64,000 nucleotides of DNA from Liolophura sinensis (Eukaryota; Mollusca; Polyplacophora; Chitonida; Chitonidae), in assembly GCF_032854445.1 (NCBI RefSeq), contig NC_088295.1, positions 49,215,385 through 49,279,384 of the forward strand. The letters are read 5' to 3'. The notes below the pieces were generated by a model that worked only from the letters and a program-made list of their open reading frames with translations, made no database searches and was not told the origin of the DNA. The translations under genes and the position numbers were made by a program. Below are positions 1 to 13,300 of this stretch, in pieces. Numbering within the stretch: the first letter of the stretch is position 1; each line of letters begins with the position of its first letter.

Positions 1-625
1 GTTGTTACATGAGCCTGTGATTGCACTTTCACGAGGGTGCTAGTGTGTAAAGTTTGCGGATGTTTACAAGATGAATCTGTGTAGTGATTGTAGTAGGTGT
101 ATATAGTTCGTATATTATAGCATGCATTTGTGAAAACATGCGTTGGTGCCATATGGTTGGCATATGCTCCCTAAAAAGCTGGGTTAGGTTTATTATCACG
201 AGTCTTGGTACATGTTGACACTGAGCCGGAAGAGTAATTATAGGTGACCTGGGTAGATGTACTCGAAATACACTTTAACAATATCTATATATTATGTCAC
301 GTTAAGAATGCGTTGTGTACTTATGCGAATTTAAAATCGGAGTTCAACTTTCAAAACCAAATTGACATTATCGTTGCACGCTGGTGCATGCGTGTTGGAT
401 TTAAACAGGCCTATACGTTAGTTGTTAAATGGTTACCCAGGCACGAAGTTTACACCATCACCGTTAGAGAACCAATGTGACCCAATGGTGTCGGATTAGA
501 GACTTTATTTAGAGTGTCACAGTCAAACCGGATGTAAACGTTCCATCACTCTGAAATCGCATTAGAATCGGGTGTGAGTTTTACGTAAAGTACTACACAG
601 TACGGAATCAACATCATTCTGGTAA
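1..625. other. Non-coding stretch, nothing recognised
   Basis: The short open frames here (longest 78 codons at 244-480) have no domain-like composition and no flanking splice sites that join to anything. I see no gene, repeat array or RNA gene. Confidence 0.5.
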
Positions 626-821
626 GATCACAAAGCGATCTTACCCTTAAGTCTAACTTCAATCATTTACTTTATGTTTCTTTCCGTTTACCTAATATTT
701 GTTGTACAATATCCTACCCAAAAATTACCTTTTCAAGCAAAATTTTGACCTTGTAATATGAGACACAACATTTTTAAAGTGATTTGAAATTTAAACTTAA
801 GTCTAAGATCGCTTCGTGATC
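626..821. mobile_element. MITE-like terminal inverted repeat element (~196 bp)
   Basis: The left end (626 onward, GATCACAAAGCGATCTTA...) and the reverse complement of the right end (821 backward, GATCACGAAGCGATCTTA...) match over about 40 bases with few mismatches. The interior has no coding capacity. The left end is also a local palindrome (621-645, nine-base stem GGTAAGATC/GATCTTACC). It fits a non-autonomous DNA transposon; no target-site duplication is clear. Confidence 0.5.
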
Positions 822-859
822 CCGAGGCCGGACGTTTATTTCTATACGTCAGGCCTCGG
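822..859. repeat. Perfect-looking hairpin next to the inverted-repeat element
   Basis: A 14-base arm (CCGAGGCCGGACGT) and its near-exact reverse complement (ACGTCAGGCCTCGG) flank a ten-base AT-rich loop. It abuts the right end of the preceding inverted-repeat element and may belong to it. Confidence 0.5.
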
Positions 860-3800
860 TATTATGGTAAAACGTCGTTACGAATTCTTATCTAAATGTT
901 GTATTATCCTTTTGTGGAATTGGAATCTGATGTCATCTTCACATTATACATTGCTTTAGAAGCACGTGTAAACGCTGTGCCATCATTAGCGCCTATTACA
1001 TTTTAGTCGGTACTCGAGAAGTAAATATACAGATATGACAGTGTTAGAAGAAACCGGAGTGTTCATAGTAAACCCCTGCCCTTCACCTGAATCCTAACCG
1101 ATATCCCCACTTAAAACGACTCAGCCGACGTAAACAGAGCATGATTCGAACCTGTGACTTGGTTGGCCAATAGCCTTAGAGTTGTAGGGAGTCAACGTTG
1201 TAATATACAATGTTGTAACAGTGCAACACGCTGACATGTGCATTGCCATTGACGTTACAATCACGTTAGTCAGTGATAGCTTTTTGGAGCCGTCAAAAGA
1301 AGTTGCCTTTCCACAATGTTTCGCTTTATCATCGATCATATGACAGATTCAACCATGTGAACCGTTGTGGCATCAGTATACTTTTAACGTGGAGAAATGG
1401 ACCAAAACGTGATTTTCTTAAGAGTTTCGAGAGCTGGGATGAAAGGTACATACACTAGTATGCAGCTGGTCTGAGGAATGTAGTGGGAAAGGCCATGCGG
1501 AGGTTGGATTCGGAGATGAACTACATATGAAGAAGGCCTGGGCGTTTTACCTACCAATGCATGCATGCCTATAAATGTCCCTGTAAGCCATTTCTCTCAG
1601 ATAACCTATAAGACTAGACGTTTAAATATTAGCTAACGTGCCTACTACAATAGCCACAGTCAACCTACATACTCGAGTATTCAGGGTCACGACATTTTCA
1701 CAACAGGTACCAACTCTACGATTTTGCGATCGCCAACACGATAATCGGCCTATTAAAAATCGCACAAAAACTATCTGATTTATTGGTATGCTCAACAGGT
1801 ATTGAGCTAACCGCCACTGTCTCACCTGTGTTTATTTCCCATGGGTCTCTGTGCGTCAGCGCCCGGAGTGTCCGATGGTGGTCAGGTAGGTTCAAGTAGA
1901 GTCGTATAATTCTGGTCTGACGCCCATCACATAGCCAGGCAAACAGCAGGCAGAAGGTATACAACCAGGCATGGTGGTGGTGAGTTGTAGAGTAAATTAC
2001 TCTCATATTACTCAACTATTTGGTGACTGACCACAGCTTAAATGTGATCACCGACGTGGCAGCTTACCTGTACTGAAAGCTAGACCAGGCCGTAAAAAGC
2101 CCCTATGCAATCTGTCACAGAGGTATGAGAAATTTCCTAGTCAGTCACTAACACACACGTGACTTGTGCGTCACACTTAACTTAGTTTTGAAAACTTATT
2201 TCTCACGTCACGATTTTTGGCATACATCAAATCTCCAGGAGTCAAATATTCCTAACAAATACTTACGTCACACAAGTTTGTTACGTCACATGTACTTCAC
2301 TTTATTGAGGAGGGAAATGACGATCCACAGCTGATCACCATACAACTAAACTTGTACCACACTTTCTAATTTTGTACCACTCTTTCGTGTTAGCTGTAAA
2401 ATGCACATCGCTTCCATCACAGGCTATTTTGCCAATGTCAAATCTTTCCATGAGTCAGAATTTCACTTGGTATCTTCCCAAACACGACGATTAACGTTCC
2501 CATTCATTAAAGGTGCTATGGTTTGTGAAGAAGTCTAAATCATCTTTCATAAACCACGTTCAGACCCACGTATTGGTCGTCAAGTGCGGCTTTTTTAGGT
2601 CGTTTATTATGCATTGTTAGCATCCATGCTCGTGAAAAGGTCCAATCTCTAATCCATCCATCCAAGAATTTAATACTAGTATGCAGTATTTCTGAAAGTC
2701 TCGACCCTTTATGAGAATATGCAAGCCCGCGCCTTGTGGATAATGCTGTCGTCTGCTTCAGTGAAAACTTGATTCCTCGCGTGTGGTGGTAAATTGCGCC
2801 GTTGTTCAGGAGCGTCGGTTCCTTAAATGTCTCCTCGCTCACCCACGCCACGTTCCACTAAAAAGCCCACCTCTACCCACACACAAGCAGACCCAGGGGG
2901 AAAAGATCCGCATATCGCCTGTGCAAAAGTCGACACGCTCTTTGAGCAAGTTTTCACAATTAGTTGACAAGTTTTCTGTGAATGGTCGAGTCGGAACGTG
3001 GGTGCAGTTCCAACCACACACTTTAACCTACCGTGCCAGGGGAACTCCGTGAAATGAGGAACAATGAACCTGTCATAGTTCACGACAATGTTTACATTTA
3101 ATCTATCCTTTTGTCCCGCAGTATTTAAACGGACCTGTTTTCCGTATTACTAAGAGGAATTAATGACAGGAAATACAGGAAATCGTTTAAATATTTAATG
3201 ACATAGCATTAATAGACATTACAGGACAACACACTTTCGTCTACAACCGTAAAATACTGATTTTTTCCCTTTATAGTTGATCTATTTTTAGAAACAAACC
3301 GGAATCAACTTTTTTTTTTCCAAAAAAAAAAGACAGGAAAGTAAGTTTCACCCCGTGTGCTATTCCGTAATAAATTATAATCGTTTTAAAGGGTTTTTCA
3401 TTATACAGTGACCAAAATGAATGCAACTTAATATTTTAGCTAATAACATTGCCAATGTATAAGGTTTTGACATTTATTTTTTCAGATTCTGCTAAAGGAA
3501 GATATTGCAAAAAGGTTCGGCATAGTTGTTTCCGAAACCGTTAGCTCCCGTACCTATTTAGAGGCCAAATCATTTCAATGCACGAAACAAAAATTCCGAT
3601 GGCAATTCAGTTTTAACCGTTTCATTCTTTGTGCTTCCCTCTCATCCAAGTGCCATCTACTTTAAACTCTTCATGTTTAGAACTCGTATTAAATACAGAT
3701 CCATTTACTCTGAACTTTTTGACCGGCCTGTTTATCTGGCAATTGTACACGTAGCCGTTAAAATCGAACTGTGTGCCATATTTGACTTACACGATTTGAT

Positions 3801-4620
3801 TTCAAAACAGGTCTGACGGAAAGACTTTTGATCTTTTCTTGAGGCATTCTTTTACAACTATTAATGCCGAACCTTTGTGTTGGTTCCATCTCTAGCCGAA
3901 TCTGAAAACTGAAAGTTATAGCAATGTTATTTACGAGTTAAGGTTGCCCTCGTCAAGGGCCAGCTCATACACTCGCCATACGCTATACGCTATTAGGTAT
4001 TTACTCTCGTGAAAGAGACGACCGCTTTGCGTGTTTAGGCAAAGCACACAGAGTATGCTTGGATGAGTTTGTAGTGTTGGAAATGTTTGTGTATACTTAC
4101 AAGATCTCACATGGATTTATAAAGCGCTTTGTTTGTGTTTGAGGTCAGGTCTCCTGTCAACTCCGATATTTACCCCCCAGCATTAAGCTTGATTTACTAA
4201 TGCCGATCGATTAATAATAGTATCGGTAAATAAACTACCCAATACTTAACAGACTTGATAATATAAGCGCACGGAAGGGGAGAATACTCTAAACAGCATT
4301 CCATTGGCTTACCGGATTTTAATGTTACTGGAGTGAAATAACTGTAACATTAGTATCAATGAAACTTGAAAATGAGTGAATTTTACATTCCAACATTCTA
4401 AAATTGTGTTGCCTTGTGAAGGGAGCCTTTCGGAGGGAGTGCTTTACAGAACTTTGGTAATACGAATTTCTGACACTTTATGTCAGCATAAAATGCGACT
4501 GTCAAAAACACTGGTCACGTGTGAAGAAAGTCCGACAGTGTGATCCAGGTACTCTCACGGGAAAAACGTCGATGCGTCTACCAAAAATAATGTGCACAAA
4601 TGTGCTCAGTCATTCGTATT
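860..4620. other. Non-coding stretch, no supported gene
   Basis: Open frames up to 103 codons exist around 2540-3083 on both strands, but they overlap each other in different frames, have no recognisable motif and lack convincing splice partners. A sequence near 1145-1160 resembles a tRNA B box on the minus strand (GGTTCGAATC) without a foldable tRNA around it; a decayed SINE head is possible. Confidence 0.45.
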
Positions 4621-4906
4621 AACACACACAAAACACACGAGTGTTGAAATCTAACACAACAACTTGTATTGTTTTCATTCAACACAGCAATGTGTTACCG
4701 CAACAAAAACATTTGTTTAATAAATGTAAAGGACACGTGTTTGTGTTACACAATTATAAAACACAAACTTGTGTTGAACCAAAATGAGGCAGCTTGTGTT
4801 GTGTTAATTCAACACAAGATAGAGTTGTTCAAATATGACACAAGACTTTTTGTAGGAAAGAGCACAGTTTTGTATCCATATAACACAAGTGTTTTTTGTG
4901 TGCACC
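4621..4906. mobile_element. Inverted-repeat element rich in AACACA/TGTGTT
   Basis: The left end (CACACAAAACACACGAGTGTTG) is mirrored by the right end, whose reverse complement reads CACACAAAAAACACTTGTGTT. The interior repeats the words AACACA and TGTGTT in both orientations. Size and lack of coding capacity fit a MITE; exact ends are uncertain. Confidence 0.4.
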
Positions 4907-5310
4907 TGATCTCACTGCCTGTGGGGCCGTATTAACTGTAGACGCGGTCAACGGCTCTAATAGGGCTCTTTGTGAAGTCTATAACGGTCGTAGAAAATAG
5001 GTTGTCTTCCGCCAGTATGTTGTGCATGCCTGTACGTCACATTCCGGGTTCCTTCACAGAGAAAACTTACTACGAAAAAGGGACGTGAAAAAATGCTTGA
5101 GTATGGCCTTAAACAATGAAATCAAAGCAAAAACATCAGTCGAGTAAACGGCCGGCATATTTCGCCAGCTCGGCTGCGTCCTCAAATCAGGAGGTTTTTC
5201 AGGTATCTAATGATGTGCGGTGATTACCGCTTTCCTCTACTCGACTACAAAAGTTAATTGAAATACAGTACGGTCGACCATTATGTTTTCAATGATTTTT
5301 AATTATTTTT

Positions 5311-5390
5311 CGGTTTCCGCCACCATAACGCTGGTCGCCATCGCATAAGTGAAATATTCTTGAGTACAGCGTAAAATCCAAATCAAATGA
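5311..5390 (+). mobile_element. SINE family A, 3' fragment
   Basis: Contains the diagnostic body and tail of the main SINE family of this window: GGTTTCCGCCACCATAACGC, then a CGCATAAGTGAAATATTCTT-like block, and a GTAAAATCCAAATCAAAT-like tail. The tRNA head is missing. Confidence 0.6.
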
Positions 5391-5682
5391 AGAAGTGAAT
5401 AATCACTTTTCTAAAATAATATTTGAGACTATTGGCTCTCAGATGTAATGCTACATCTTTAGTTTATTTATTCATTGTTTATGGAGTGTGTGTCATTTCC
5501 TTACATGGTGTATAGTAGCACTGGTGGTTTGTGTTGCGTTCAAATGTTTTAGTGCGTCATTTCGCATTGTTACATCCCCGACACATAAATTCGTATTTTC
5601 AACGCACCATTTTACAATCATGTTAACAAGGTCCTGACATTCTATAATTCTGTAATTCAGAAATTTAATTTGCATCTCGAAT

Positions 5683-6499
5683 CCAGATTTGACAGGAGAA
5701 TTTAGTAGGGTCTTAAAGATGGATTTTCGGAGACATTTCAGTAATGTCTAGACTTCACAGGTCTGGAGATTTATATGTTGTCTTGAATGCCCTAATGGAC
5801 AGTAATGCCCCGAGGCTGGATTTGATAGGAGACTTCAGTTATGTCCTGAAGCTGTGTTTGACAGGAGATTTCAGTAATGTCCTGAAGCTGGATTTGACAG
5901 GAGACTTCAGTAATGTCTTGAAACTGTATTTAACAGGAGATTTCAGTAATGTCCTGAAGCTGGATTTGACAGGAGACTTCAGTAGTTATCTTGAAACTGG
6001 ATTTGACAGGAGACTTCAGTAATGTCCTGAAGGTGGATTTGACAGGAGACTTCAGTAGTTATCTTGAAACTGGATTTGACAGGAGACTTCAGTAATGCCC
6101 TCAAGCGGGATTTGTCTGGGGATTTCCTGAATTTGTTTATTTAATTGCTTTCTTTTTTACGCCGTACTAAAGAATATTTTACATACACGACGGCGGTCAG
6201 CATTATGGTGGAAAGAAACCAGCGAGATCGCAGAAAACCTACGACCTCCTGCTGGTTCCTGACAGACTTCCTACGTACGATCGGAGATGAAGACAGCATG
6301 AGCTGGATTTGAACTCAAAGGGATTTTCATCGGTGAGACGCTCCTGGGCTGTTGTGCTGTGCTAGCACGCTAACCTCTACGTCACGAGTTAGTTAGATTT
6401 GCCAGGAGCTTTCAGCAAGTTCTTAAGGCTAAATTTAACAGTAAATTTCTGAATTGACTTGAAACTAGATTTGACCATGTAAAGATTTCAATAATATGT
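5683..6499. repeat. 36-bp minisatellite (interrupted)
   Basis: Units of about 36 bp with the core GACAGGAGACTTCAGTAATG run from 5683 to about 6133 and resume, more degenerate, from 6391 to about 6499. The best-conserved units lie at 5818-6110. Because 36 is a multiple of three, one frame reads a 12-residue repeat (LTGDFSNVLKLD type) without stops, but the flanks give no start, splice or domain context, so I treat it as non-coding. A SINE interrupts the array. Confidence 0.85.
6134..6390 (-). mobile_element. SINE family A, near full length, inserted in minisatellite
   Basis: Read on the minus strand it has a degraded tRNA-like head (GGTTAGCGTGCTAGCACAGC), a B-box-like GAGTTCAAATCCAGC stretch, the body with CACCATAATGCTGACCGCCG, and a GTAAAAAA...AATTAAATAAAC tail. 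Minisatellite units are present on both sides, so the SINE inserted into an existing array. Confidence 0.75.
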
Positions 6500-7696
6500 G
6501 GAGACGGATACTAAAACCAGAAGGCTCAGTCTTGATAATAAGGTGGAGAAAATAATTACGTAAAGTTCAGATGAACGTATGTGGAAAGTTAAAGAGAAAA
6601 AGACATTTGAAAACAATTTTGAACATATTTATATTTTAATATATTCATAAATATTATCATGATTCAGATTAAATGCACTTGTCTGGATAAAAATAACATA
6701 TTTACATCAAATAAATGTATTAGACATGCATCACATTCTTATTTTGAACATTATTACGCAAATACGTTATATACCAAGAGGTGGACCCAAATACCCACCA
6801 TACAAAAATATTTTCAAATGCTCTTTTCTCTAGAAAGAAAAAATCTGAAAAAAATTTTAAAGACCATATTTGTAAATAAGTTTTCACAGTCTTTCATCTG
6901 ATTTTGGCAAGTTTTTATGTTTTCTTCTCCTTTAAGTGAAATGGAGCGGATAATTCATCTTAAGTAATCAATGCTTGACTTCGAATATCTCAATTCCCAG
7001 ATACCCTTCCCATACAGAATTCACACCTGCTTCGAGTAGGGTAAGAGATAGGGCATTCCCAGATGGTGGCGTTAAGTTGTATATCCTGGCCTGAATGCCA
7101 CGTCCGCCCACCCTCAGCAGCCTATAGCCCGACCCCTGGGGAGATCTACAATCATGTGGCTTACCTCACTACCGACTCTCCAGACTCTGGCGTTACCACA
7201 AGACTAAGGATAACAAACACGTGAGAACAAAAAGATGATCCAAATGTTGTCTACCGGGTCACCTTACCTGCTCCAACGGGAAATAAATAAACTGTGTATT
7301 AAAAGGAAGGATATATATAATACCGGAATTGTGGGTTACCGTTGTCCTAATGCTGTTTCTCAGCAAGCATGTACCACACATGCCCTGCAGGGCAGATCAT
7401 CTTGGCTTGTGTTATACAACTAATTCAGGATTTCCAGAGAACTAACTTACAAGATATCAAAGTATATCATCAACGTTTTTACTCCAGCAACGTTTGATCC
7501 CGGTCCCAGCATTGTCGGTCATTGATTATAAAATGTTCACGAAATACAATGTTAATGAATGAAGTTCGCAATGAATTTTGAATTCATATGCTCCGAGGTT
7601 CACAGACTTTCACAGACGTTTCCACACAGTATTATAACTGTGTGGCACGGTTCCTCTTTCCTGTAGGTCAGATGTCAGCCTAGTGTCCGTCGATAA
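6500..7696. other. AT-rich non-coding stretch
   Basis: Very AT-rich to about 6960, then a more mixed segment (6960-7230). No coding frame with a recognisable motif, and no array or RNA gene, was seen. Confidence 0.45.
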
Positions 7697-8597
7697 TGGC
7701 AAACATGACAGAGTCAGGGGAAACCACTGTAACCAGTTTATCTGCGGAGGAAACATGACAGAGTCAGGGAAACCATTTCAACCAGCTTATCCGCGGAGGA
7801 AACATGACATAGTCGGGGGAAACCACTATCACCAGCTTATCTGCAGAAGAAACATAACAGAGTCAGGGGAAACCACCGTAACTAACTTTTCCGCGGGGGA
7901 AACACGACAGAGTCAGGAAAAAACCCTGTAATCAGCTTATACGCGGAGGAAGCTTGACAGAGGAAAGGTGAACCATTGTAACTGGTTTATCCTTGGAGGA
8001 AACATGACAGAGTCGGGGGAAACCACTGTGGCTAGCTAATTCGCGGAGGAAATATACAAGTCATGGGAAACCATTGTAACTGCTTTATCCGCGGAGGAGA
8101 CATGAGAGAGTCGGCGGAAACCACTGTAGCTAGATAACCGGCGGAGGAAACATAAACGTCAGGAGGAACCACTGTAACCAACTTACCCGCGGAGGAAGCT
8201 TGACAGAGACAAGGGGAACCATTGTAACTGGTTTATCCTTGGAGGAAACATGACAAAGTCGGGGGAATCCACTGTGACTAGCTAATTCGCGGAGGAAATA
8301 TACAAGTCATGGGAAACCATTGTTACTGCTTTATCCGTGGAGGAGACACGACAGAGTCGGGGGAAACCACTGTAGCTAGATAACCCGCGGAGGAAACATA
8401 AACGTCAGGGGAAACCACGGTAACTAGCTTATCTGCGGAGGAAACATGAAGGTTAGAGGAACATGACACAGTCTCGGGAAATCACTGTAACTAGTTTATC
8501 TGTGGAGGAGACACAACCTGAGTCAGGGAAAATCGATGTAATTAACTTGTCCGCTGTTGAAACATGGTAGATTCAGAGAAAACCAATGTAACTAGGG
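7697..8597. repeat. 50-bp minisatellite, ~18 units, with higher-order structure
   Basis: The unit is about 50 bp with conserved blocks GGAAACATGACAGAGTC, GGGGAAACCACTGTAAC and TTATCCGCGGAGG. Five consecutive variant units starting at 7951 recur in the same order starting at 8197 (period 246 bp), which shows that a five-unit block was duplicated as one piece. Confidence 0.9.
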
Positions 8598-10318
8598 TGA
8601 AGTACATTTATTTGGTGAAGTGTTGCATTCGAATCCACATTTCCTACCTATTTGTTCCAGAATTTGTGGTGAGGAACGTTTCTGACTACACCAGAAAAAT
8701 GTTCTAAGAAATGAAATTTTTTCAGAAAGATACAAAACAACGCATGCGCATTGGATGATTGAAATCATTAAAGAAGTAACATAAATTATTATTTCACAGA
8801 TTAAAACGGCGGTCCTGATAAAATTCACATTAAGGATCATATTACTTTAGAGATGTTTGTGACACATTTTCGCTACTTTTAAGGCGATAGTATACTATAG
8901 ATCTCAGTCCGGTAAAATACTACAGATTCTCCCAAAATCGTGTTTTCTTTACAAAATATAAATAAACATAAGTCCGTGTGAACTAAACCAAAGTGTTGTT
9001 ATTGACATATGGTGACTCATACTTTCAAGTATAGCAATTCGAATATAAAATTCACATAAATTAAATACTACATCTATATATCAATAAAATCAATCCTCTG
9101 TTATACTTATAAGGTAGAATGGCACAACCGATATCAAAATCTACACCTAAACCAGTTTGATAACATTGTAGACTAGACCTCGCAGATTGATTTAACAGCA
9201 ATGGACGGTGCTACGACAGGGCATGTAGATCAAATATCCTTATATCTTCAAATATATGGATAAGATGAAAAAATCGAAAACTTAATGTCCCTGAGACATA
9301 CCACTATACATATAATACACTGTGCCTGCATGATTATTACGTAACTTGCAACGCATAATACATTTACTTACGGGCAAATTTAAACTTATTTTATTGCATC
9401 GTTGTAGCATAATGCTGCGCAACCGATTTTATGATACACACATATATATACAGCCATCGGTGGCAACACGAGCAAAAAAGAACACATTTTTGTAACTTTT
9501 TGTAACTTGTACAAGTCTTGAAGATTTGTTGACTGCTGAGGATTTAATGACATACAGCCAGCTACAAATAAGTCATATTTATCGAGCACCAAATTAATAT
9601 CCCAAATAAAGCACCACGAAAATGTTCTTGAAATCAGCTTACATAATCTCAAATGGAGAGGCCGAGGGATGTACGAGTTTAAACGTAACCGCCCATACAC
9701 ATGAAACAGAAACCAAGCGTTATACGTGAAACTACAGATACGTACAAATATTTCATTCAGCAGAAACTACATCAGCACTAATCTGTGTGTCAAAAGCTCC
9801 GTGTGTCAAAAGCACTATGGAAATATTACGTTTATGGTAGGCACACTAACAACTGAGATACATAGACAATTCATAAACAGACGTCCAGCGTCTTATTCAT
9901 CTGTTTGCGTTTTCTCTTCAATATTGTACACATCTTCAACTGAATCATTTTGCAGAAAAAATATTATCAACATCGAATATGGAATCCCAATGTAAATTTC
10001 GGTAAAACCCTTGATCCAGCGAGTTGAAAACCTGCCAAAGAATCTGGTCAGAATTTTACATTTTCAGAACTTGTATATATCCGTCGTTTCACAGAAGAGT
10101 TAATACATACAAGCACTATTGGGTAAGATCATTTAATATTATAATTTCAGCATGTCGTGGACAGCGAACAACCGGATGATTGTTACGAAAAATGCTGCCA
10201 GACAACAAGTTAAACCATTGTCTCTGTCCATCTACCATAACTGTTTAAAGTCCAAACTATTCCAGTATGTTGAACGATATCTGACAACAGGCCTATATAT
10301 ATTAATGACGGAGAAAGT
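8598..10318. other. Non-coding stretch, includes probable 3' UTR of the TRIM-like gene
   Basis: AT-rich sequence without a supported exon. The part next to 10318 must contain the 3' UTR of the minus-strand gene; an ATTAAA hexamer on the minus strand at 10132-10137 is a possible polyadenylation signal about 185 bases past the stop codon. Confidence 0.4.
10132..10137 (-). terminator. Possible polyadenylation signal (ATTAAA)
   Basis: Variant poly(A) hexamer about 185 bases downstream of the TRIM-like stop codon. One hexamer in AT-rich sequence is weak evidence. Confidence 0.25.
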
Positions 10319-13300
10319 TTAGTTTTTCTTGGAGGCGGTAGGTAGGGAGGCGCAGGCAGATGGATCACGTGACCCCGGATCTTCAGTTTCTCGTCTCGTA
10401 GAGCCGGGAGAACTGATGTCCGTCTTGGATTTGGACTTGACTTTTTTGGCCTTGTCTTTCTTTGGTTTCGATGATTCCCCGTCGTGCTGAATTGAAAATA
10501 TTCGTTGTCTCATGTAAACGAACGGCCTTGCTCTTTTCGGACTCTTTGGGGACTTTTCTTCAGGTTTATATTTGGGTGTAGGTTTTGGTGAAGCTATCGG
10601 TGAGGGCCTTTGTGGTTCTGGACTTGGCGAAGCAGAAAATTTCTTCTTCCTTGGAAGAAGTTTTTGCATAAAGCTCATGGCAGATTTGCGCTGGGATTTA
10701 ACTGGATCCGCAGCCGACTGAACAGATGATGTTGAAGATGAAGAGTAAGATGGCGATAGAGGTTTCTTCGCTAGCTGATGTTGAGGCACTATATCAGAGG
10801 ACACCGTCCCTGAGGATGAGGTTTCTACAGATGAACATGACACCGTGGAACAACCGGAGCAGGAGGATGGTGTCCTAGTCTCCGAAATTGCGGGTAGGGA
10901 CGGGAGCTGACCAGAGCTCCTTCTATCCGCAGCTAGAGGTGGTATTTGTGCTGGCATCGTTTCCTGAGCCTTGACAGGTGCGGGGATTTTGGTGGGTACA
11001 GCGCGGGTGGGTGATCTGGGCATCTTGCCTTTCTGTGTGGGGACGGTGGCGATCCGCCCTGGTGCTGAGTTGTAACGTAACAGAGGCAAACGGCTAGGAG
11101 TCATGGCCTGTCGCCCCATCCTCACACCTGTCAATTGCTCCCTCTCGGGAAACTGCCGGGGTAAACTCCTGCTCTTGTAGTGTTCCTCTTCAATGGCTGC
11201 CAGTCTGTCCCCAGATTTGGCTCTGAGAGTTGTGATAGGTTGGAGTTTTCGAGTGGCATCTGACTTCGTCTTTTGCAGAGCTATCTGAGTCTGCAGGAGC
11301 AGGTCCTGCACTTGTTTTTGTCGTTCGTCTTCGGTCAGACTCCGGGAAGAAGACGAGTGCTCATCTCCTGGTGAAGACGCTTTGTTCTCCAGGACCTCTC
11401 TTGGTTTTATTAACATGTCTTCCAGATCTGGCAACTTGCGTCGTGCCAACTGAGAGCGGGAACCAAAGGGACTTTCGTTAGGAACTTTCTGTGTGGGACT
11501 ATGTAGTCTTTCAGACACGTTCTTCAGCTTGACTATACACTCCGCCATCTTCTCGTCGAGAAACATGGAGTCTGTCGACACGCAGCTATCTCTCAAGTTG
11601 CTGGGTACCGTCATGGTATCTTTGTCCTCCTGGGCTAGGCTATCCGTGCTGACTCCCATCTCACTCGTACTGATCTGCGGAAGGTCCCATCTGCTCATGC
11701 GCCGAGCGGTGTTCGTAGATTTGTCGGTTCTGGCCACATAATGTGTCATGGTAGATTTGGAGAGAAGATGCCGGGGAGGTGTGCTTGTTTCCCGACACAT
11801 TGTTCGTACAGGGCGAGTGTTGGTACTGGCATCTATCATACAAAGAGCCGGACTTCCATCACTGGATGGTGAAGGCAGCAACTGTGAGGGGTCAGGGAAG
11901 TTTTGTTCGTCTGGAGAAATTGTTAGGTAAGTTTGAGTACTACAATCATACAGGCTTATTTGTTCTGTGCTCATTTCTTGGTCCAACATTTCTATTCGAT
12001 CCGTTTCCATAGATACATCTGAAAGCGACGTTGCCGAGGAGACCGTTTCCAAGGTAACATTTGGAACGAAGAAGAGTTCATCGATATTATCCAATTCACT
12101 TAACAGTCCCATGTAGACTAGAGATTCGGTAGATGTGGCTTTTTCCTCGTAAGACAAATCGTCATTTTCGTAAGGCCAGTCATAAGAATTAACTTCCCCG
12201 TACATGGCGCCTGGAGTTTGAGTGGAGACAGTCAGTGATTCGTCTGTTGGTAGTATAGACATGGCCATGGTACTCTGGTCACATGTCATGATGGGTGAGT
12301 ACATAGTGCCCCGCTCTACGGTGGGGACTGGGATACTGATCTCCTGGTACGGCTCGCTTGGAGGGCCGGGGAAATAGGTTAGTAATAATTCCGGTAAACT
12401 TCGAGTGAGGACTGGCTGGAATTCCACCTGAAATGCGCCGTCCACTGACCTGGACAGGGAGTCCACACCCGGTGAAGTATTTGTCCGTTTACTGAACATG
12501 GTGGGTTTCACCATCATCTCTTTGTCTTTGATGCTAGTTGGATCGGTCATCGTGTCCGCTTCCAAATGGGACTGAAAGTCAATCCAGGTTGTGCTGTCAC
12601 TGAATGTCAGCTCACTTCCGGTCTGCGCGTCGCTGAACACCATCTTGTCCGTTAGCGTTTCGTTGTCCGTTGTTGTGACGATGGCTTCTGTCTCGCACTC
12701 TCTCAACTCTACCTTTGGCGTGTTGGTAAACTGATCTGACATCGCCGTCCTCGGAGTAAACACGCCTTTGTCATTGGTGTGAATAACGTTGGTGGCGGTG
12801 CTGGCGTTGGATAACTGCGTGACATCAGTACTGGTCCACCTATCCGACAACGGCAGCTGAGCTGTCAACGTCTCTGTTTCTCGTGTTTTTACTGGAGACA
12901 TGGCGGTAAAACTGTCCACAGTGACGGGCAGCTGGCCGTCCACGGATGTTCGCACGGGAAACAGCAGAGGTAGAATCGAGTTTTTGTTCGTGCCTGCTTC
13001 TGTTGTTTCCTCACACTCATCCGCTGTGTGGAGGGAGGCGTCTGTTGATGTAGATGAGTCCGTCAGGATCGGAACCATTTTCAATTGCTCACTACCGAGT
13101 ATCTCCGTGCTGCTATCCATGGTCTTGACTGTGGCGGTGGAAGCTTTGTGGGACACAACAACGGATGGAGTATTTGTCGTTTTGCTCCGGGTTGTAATTT
13201 GCGGATTGGTCGCCTTTTTGTCGGGTTCCTCGATTTTGTCGGTCAACGTTCCGCGACTGAATTGTCTAACGTAACTCCAGGTAGACTTGTGCTTCACGTC

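Noticed and set aside
1130-1180. tRNA gene on the minus strand (GGTTCGAATC B-box-like word)
   Set aside because: No acceptor stem or anticodon arm can be folded around it; more likely a decayed SINE head.
5744-6022. 92-codon ORF with 12-residue repeats
   Set aside because: Frame of a 36-bp minisatellite that is cut by a SINE; no supporting gene structure.
7697-8597. CRISPR-like array of regularly spaced repeats
   Set aside because: The whole 50-bp unit is repeated, including the would-be spacers; this is a eukaryotic minisatellite.
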